Shown: positions 60,510-64,000 of the stretch, one piece after another
How the letters are laid out: the number at the start of each line of letters is the position of its first letter
How positions within the stretch are numbered: the stretch's first letter is position 1
From: Pseudotabrizicola formosa
Lineage (GTDB): Bacteria; Pseudomonadota; Alphaproteobacteria; Rhodobacterales; Rhodobacteraceae
NCBI RefSeq assembly: GCF_002900965.1
Contig: NZ_PJOM01000001.1
Location: 496,001 to 560,000, forward strand
DNA: 64,000 nucleotides
Reading direction: 5' to 3'
Made by a program: the position numbers and the translations under genes
Notes under the pieces: generated by a model
What the model saw: the letters and a program-made list of their open reading frames with translations, nothing else
What the model was told of the DNA's origin: nothing
Database searches by the model: none

Positions 60510-60602
60510 CGGGGGGGTTCACACCCCCCCAGCCCGTTGGTTTCTTGAACCAATGGCGGAACCAACGGGCAACCCCCGTGGGATATTTGAGAACAGATAA
60601 TG
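60510..60602 (+). repeat. Dispersed hairpin repeat, copy E (intergenic)
   Basis: GGGGGGG/CCCCCCC and CCCGTTGGTT/AACCAACGGG nested hairpins, then GTGGGATATTTGAGAACAGA and TAATGA. It fills the gap between the DppC-type permease and the ATPase gene. The second hairpin is peculiar to this copy. Confidence 0.85.
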
Positions 60603-60633
60603 AAAGAGGCGCAGAGTTCTTGGAGGATGGGGC

Positions 60634-62268
60634 ATGAGTGACGCACTGTTGCAAATCCGCAATCTGCGGATCGAGGCCACCTCTTATCCGCCCGGCGAGG
60701 CCCCACGCGATGTGGTGCTGGTGGATGATGTCTCGGTTTCGGTCGAAAAGGGGAAGGTGCTGGGGCTGATCGGCGAATCCGGCGCGGGGAAGTCCACCAT
60801 CGGCCTGTCTTCGATGGCCTATGGCCGGGGCGGGGTGCGGTTGACCGGCGGGACGATCACGCTGAACGGGCGCGATATCCGGCTGGCCGATGCGCGGGCG
60901 CTGCGCGCCCTGCGCGGGCGCGAGGTGACATATGTCGCGCAATCGGCGGCAGCGGCGTTCAACCCGGCGATCAAGCTGATGGATCAGGTGATCGAGACCT
61001 GTCTGGCGCATGATGTGATGGGGCGGGCGGAGGCAGAAGCGCGGGCGGTGATGCTCTTTGCCCGGCTTGGCCTGCCGGAGCCGGAGCGTTTCGGCCAACG
61101 CTATCCGCATCAGGTGTCGGGCGGGCAGTTGCAGCGGGCGATGACGGCGATGGCGCTCTGCCCCAAGCCTGACCTTGTGATCTTTGACGAGCCGACAACG
61201 GCGCTGGATGTGACCACCCAGATCGAGGTGCTGGCCGCGATCAAGGAGGCGATCCGCGACACCGGGGTGGCGGCGCTGTATATCACCCATGATCTGGCGG
61301 TGGTGGCGCAGGTGGCCGATGACATTCTGGTGCTGCGCCACGGCAAGCGGATCGAATATGGCGCGACCGAGCAGATCATCACCGCGCCGAAGGAGGCCTA
61401 TACCAAGGCGCTGGTATCGGTGCGGTCCATCGAGCATGTCGAAAAGCCCGATGCACCGGCGGTTCTGGAGATTCAGTCTGTCACGGCGCGCTACAAGGGC
61501 ACGAATTTCGATGTGCTCAAGGCCATCACGCTGGATCTGCCCGCCGGGCAGACCCTGGCCGTGGTCGGCGAAAGCGGATCGGGCAAATCGACGCTGGCGC
61601 GGGTGATCACCGGGTTGTTGCCGCCAGCGCAGGGGCGCATCCGCTTTGCCGGACGCGACCTTGCGCCGGATCTGGCGGCGCGGACCCGCGATGATCTGCG
61701 CGAGGTGCAGATGATCTATCAGATGGCCGATACGGCGATGAACCCGCGCCAGACCGTGGGCACCATCATCGGGCGGCCGCTGGAGTTCTACTTTGGCCTG
61801 AAGGGCGAGGCAAAGCGCAAGCGCATTCAGGATCTGCTGGAGCAGATCGAGATGGGCAAGGGATTCATCGACCGCTATCCGGCGGAACTGTCGGGCGGGC
61901 AGAAGCAAAGGGTCTGCATCGCCCGCGCGCTGGCGGCCAAGCCGAAGCTGATCATCTGTGATGAGGTGACCTCGGCGCTGGACCCGTTGGTCGCGGATGG
62001 CATCCTGAAACTGCTGCTGGCCCTGCAGGCGGCAGAGGGGGTGGCCTATCTGTTCATCACCCATGACCTTGCCACGGTGCGCGCGATTGCCGACCGGATC
62101 GCGGTGATGTACCGCGGCGAGGTGCGGCGCTATGGCACGAAGACCGATGTGCTGACCCCGCCATTTGATGATTATACCGAGCTTTTGCTGTCCTCGGTTC
62201 CCGAGATGAAGATGGGCTGGCTGGAAGGCGTGCTCGACAGCCGCAAAATGGAAGCTGCCGGAAACTGA
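60634..62268 (+). CDS. Dipeptide ABC transporter ATP-binding protein, fused double ATPase (DppD-DppF)
   Basis: 544-residue protein with two complete ATPase domains in one chain. Domain 1: Walker A GESGAGKST, signature VSGGQLQRAM, Walker B LVIFDEPTTALD. Domain 2 (from about 275): GESGSGKST, LSGGQKQRVCIARAL, LIICDEVTSALD. This replaces separate DppD and DppF. Each half has the ABC oligopeptide C-terminal region (VLRHGKRIEYGATEQI, VMYRGEVRRYGTKT). The ATG at 60634 lies 151 bases after DppC across the repeat, so expression may be partly uncoupled. Confidence 0.93.
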   Translation: MSDALLQIRNLRIEATSYPPGEAPRDVVLVDDVSVSVEKGKVLGLIGESGAGKSTIGLSSMAYGRGGVRLTGGTITLNGRDIRLADARALRALRGREVTYVAQSAAAAFNPAIKLMDQVIETCLAHDVMGRAEAEARAVMLFARLGLPEPERFGQRYPHQVSGGQLQRAMTAMALCPKPDLVIFDEPTTALDVTTQIEVLAAIKEAIRDTGVAALYITHDLAVVAQVADDILVLRHGKRIEYGATEQIITAPKEAYTKALVSVRSIEHVEKPDAPAVLEIQSVTARYKGTNFDVLKAITLDLPAGQTLAVVGESGSGKSTLARVITGLLPPAQGRIRFAGRDLAPDLAARTRDDLREVQMIYQMADTAMNPRQTVGTIIGRPLEFYFGLKGEAKRKRIQDLLEQIEMGKGFIDRYPAELSGGQKQRVCIARALAAKPKLIICDEVTSALDPLVADGILKLLLALQAAEGVAYLFITHDLATVRAIADRIAVMYRGEVRRYGTKTDVLTPPFDDYTELLLSSVPEMKMGWLEGVLDSRKMEAAGN

Positions 62269-62341
62269 GGCGCGCGCCGGCGCTCTGGAAGGCTGATGGC
62301 GGACCAGTTGCGCCTTGCCCCGTCGATCCTGACGCGTCGGG

Positions 62342-63088
62342 TCAGTTGGCGTAGCCGGGGGCCTCTGCGTCAAGAATGGCCCTGATCTCGCGCAGGTGGT
62401 CTTCGGCATAGCCGGGATAGGTTTCCCATTCCCGGGCGGTTTTCTCGGCGATCTCGTCCGGCAGGATGCGGAGCGGCTGGCCGGTTTGCAGGGCGCGGAT
62501 ATAGGTTTCGGCCGCGCGTTCGAAGTAATACAGCCGGTTGAAGGTTTCGGCCACGGTCGCCCCGACGACCAAGACGCCGTGATTGCCCATGATCAGCGTG
62601 GTGATCTTCGGGTCGGACAAAAGCTGCACGCAGCGCGCCGCCTCCTCTTCAAAGGCCATGCCGCCGTAGTGGTCGTCGACGACGGTTCTGTTGTGGAACA
62701 TTGCCGTCGTCTGATCGATGGCGGGCAGGCGGCTGTCCTTCAGGCTGGCCAGCACCGTGGCGTGGATCGAATGGACATGCATCGCACAGCGGGCATGCGG
62801 ACAGGCGCGGTGCAGGCTGCCATGCAGGCCCCAGGCGGTGGGATCGGGCGCATCAGGCCGGTTCAGGGTGCCGGGGTCGTTCGCGTCAATCTCGATCAGG
62901 CTGCTGGCGGTGATCCGGCTGAAATGGCGCCCGGCGGGGTTGATCAGAAAGCGGGTGCCATCGTCGCTGACCGCCAGGCTGAAATGGTTGGCGACGGCCT
63001 CGTGCATGTTCAGCCGGGCGGTCCAGCGGAAGGCTGCGGCCAGGTCGGTCCGGGCGGTCCAATGGGTCTGGTTGGGCAGATCTTTCAT
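62342..63088 (-). CDS. Class II aldolase/adducin family protein
   Basis: 248-residue protein of the FucA/AraD fold. The zinc-site pattern is visible: NHFSLAVSD, HGSLHRACPHARCAMHVHSIHA with the metal His residues, and NHGVLVVGATVAETFNRLYYFERAAE at the C-terminus. It could be a sugar-phosphate aldolase or a decarboxylase; no further distinction is possible. The start at 63088 overlaps the stop of the upstream alpha/beta hydrolase (ATGA), so they form an operon opposed to the peptide transporter. Confidence 0.87.
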   Translation of the reverse strand: MKDLPNQTHWTARTDLAAAFRWTARLNMHEAVANHFSLAVSDDGTRFLINPAGRHFSRITASSLIEIDANDPGTLNRPDAPDPTAWGLHGSLHRACPHARCAMHVHSIHATVLASLKDSRLPAIDQTTAMFHNRTVVDDHYGGMAFEEEAARCVQLLSDPKITTLIMGNHGVLVVGATVAETFNRLYYFERAAETYIRALQTGQPLRILPDEIAEKTAREWETYPGYAEDHLREIRAILDAEAPGYAN

Positions 63089-63999
63089 GACATATCTCCG
63101 GGGTGCCATTGGCCTTTGGCCATGGCGGACAGGGTATCGGTGACGCGGGCAAAGCTGGCCCGGGCGCGGGCGACAGTGTGGCGGGCGCGCAGGTGGCCGT
63201 GGACAAGGCCGAGGTCGGTGATGGCAACGGCCTTCCCGCCAGCGGCGGTGATGCGGGCGGCATAGGCGGCGGCATCATCGGCCAGCGGGTCACATTCCGC
63301 CGCAAGGGCAAGCGTGGGGGGCAGGCCAGAGAAATCGCTGGCCATCAGCGGTGCCGCCGTAGGGTCGTTGCGGTCTGCGCCCCGGATGCGGGCATAGAAC
63401 GCGACATCATCGGCCGTCAGCATCGGGGCCTGCGCATGGCGCTGGTAACTGGCCCCGCGCCCGCCAAGGCCGGGATAGATCAGCACCTGCCCCAATACGC
63501 GCGGGTCGGACAGGGCCGCCGCGACCGCAGCCGCAAGCGCGCCTCCGGCGCTGTCCCCGGCCAGCAGGATGGGCCCCGGCGTGGCGCGGGCGACCGCGAG
63601 GCAATCTTCAAAGGCGGCGGGGTGCGGGTGTTCGGGACACAGGCGGTAATCGACAGCCAGCACCGAAAGCCCGGTTGCGGCGCAAATCTCGGCGCAGACA
63701 TCATCATGGCTCTCCAGCCCGCCCACGACAAAGCCGCCGCCATGGAAATAGATCACAGCCGGAGCCCGGCCCTGATAGCGGCGGCAGCGCACCCCTGCCA
63801 CGTCTTCATCCTGCGCGGTCACGCCAGGGGGATGACCGTTGTGAAAGCCCTGGCACATTGTGTCGTAAATGTGGCGCTGATCCGCGATGGAGAGCGCGGC
63901 GGTGTCCGGCGGATAGGCGGCCTCGGTCTGGCGGATGAAGGCCCAGGTTTCGGCGTCGATCAGGCGCTGATACTCCGGCAGGGTGATGGGGCTGTGCAT
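63085..63999 (-). CDS. Alpha/beta hydrolase, HSL/acetyl-hydrolase family
   Basis: 304-residue esterase-type hydrolase. Landmarks: oxyanion-hole HGGGFVVGGLESHD near 85, catalytic Ser in LAGDSAGGALAAAV near 148, Asp in ECDPLADDAAAY near 240, and His in LVHGHL near 270. It belongs to the hormone-sensitive-lipase group. The start ATG is at the very edge of the window (63999), so an upstream extension cannot be checked. It is the first gene visible of a two-gene operon with the aldolase. Confidence 0.9.
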   Translation of the reverse strand: MHSPITLPEYQRLIDAETWAFIRQTEAAYPPDTAALSIADQRHIYDTMCQGFHNGHPPGVTAQDEDVAGVRCRRYQGRAPAVIYFHGGGFVVGGLESHDDVCAEICAATGLSVLAVDYRLCPEHPHPAAFEDCLAVARATPGPILLAGDSAGGALAAAVAAALSDPRVLGQVLIYPGLGGRGASYQRHAQAPMLTADDVAFYARIRGADRNDPTAAPLMASDFSGLPPTLALAAECDPLADDAAAYAARITAAGGKAVAITDLGLVHGHLRARHTVARARASFARVTDTLSAMAKGQWHPGDMS

Positions 64000-64000
64000 G

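Noticed and set aside
1-64000. CRISPR arrays, tRNA or rRNA genes
   Set aside because: I found no regularly spaced 25-40-bp direct repeats and no cloverleaf-like or rRNA sequence in the intergenic regions. The only tandem array is the 18-bp coding repeat at 4053-4160.

Overview
The window is a GC-rich, densely packed alphaproteobacterial chromosome segment. Gene content and protein sequence style (XdhABC, short type-2 ArgC, NrdJ, DUF1489, L25/Pth/YchF, carnitine and choline-sulfate catabolism, BKACE) point to the Rhodobacterales (Rhodobacteraceae/Paracoccaceae). I see no tRNA, rRNA, CRISPR array or replication origin. All family assignments were made by reading the sequence, without database searches.

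Layout. 1-344: C-terminal cytochrome-c end of a PuuD-type urate oxidase. 396-3649: a zinc uptake locus, znuA divergent from zur-znuC-znuB around a Zur-box-like palindrome. 3734-9668: a secreted PRC-barrel repeat protein, a two-domain dimethylglycine/sarcosine dehydrogenase-like enzyme, a GH25 lysozyme-like lipoprotein and a DadA-like oxidase. 9801-19331 (minus): a purine operon, xdhA-xdhB-xdhC followed by a BMP-type nucleoside ABC transporter and closed by a strong hairpin terminator. 19548-26453: dnaE, a PIN-like gene coupled to a DUF1489 gene, and B12-dependent ribonucleotide reductase nrdJ.

26583-32262 is an accessory island of lower apparent GC with several broken genes: a Lon-like AAA+ ATPase carrying an in-frame TGA where a Trp is expected, an unknown gene with a frameshifted partial second copy on the far side of a metallophosphoesterase, a truncated RloC/PrrC-like (AAA_13) ATPase, and an intact IS3-family (IS407-like) element. 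32486-42684 returns to housekeeping genes: ychF, trpA, argC, lldD, an MFS transporter, rplY, pth and an M3 oligopeptidase, with a truncated sulfotransferase between trpA and argC.

42783-51524 is a gamma-butyrobetaine/carnitine catabolic cluster: a CdhR-like GATase1/AraC regulator, a BKACE (dehydrocarnitine cleavage), a lipocalin, a carnitine dehydrogenase fused to a hot-dog thioesterase, a CaiA-like acyl-CoA dehydrogenase, an ADP-forming CoA ligase, a CaiD-like hydratase and an OsmC protein. It is followed by a GMC choline-dehydrogenase-like oxidase and choline-sulfatase betC. Together these would feed several trimethylammonium compounds to glycine betaine, and the dehydrogenase at 5152 may act further down the betaine-dimethylglycine-sarcosine route. 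54989-63999 holds a CocE/NonD hydrolase, a Tat-exported dipeptide-type ABC transporter (SBP, two permeases, fused double ATPase), a class II aldolase and an HSL-type alpha/beta hydrolase.

A dispersed repeat, a GC-rich hairpin followed by GGATATTTGAGAACAGGTAA, occurs at least five times. Two copies lie in frame inside xdhA and xdhB.
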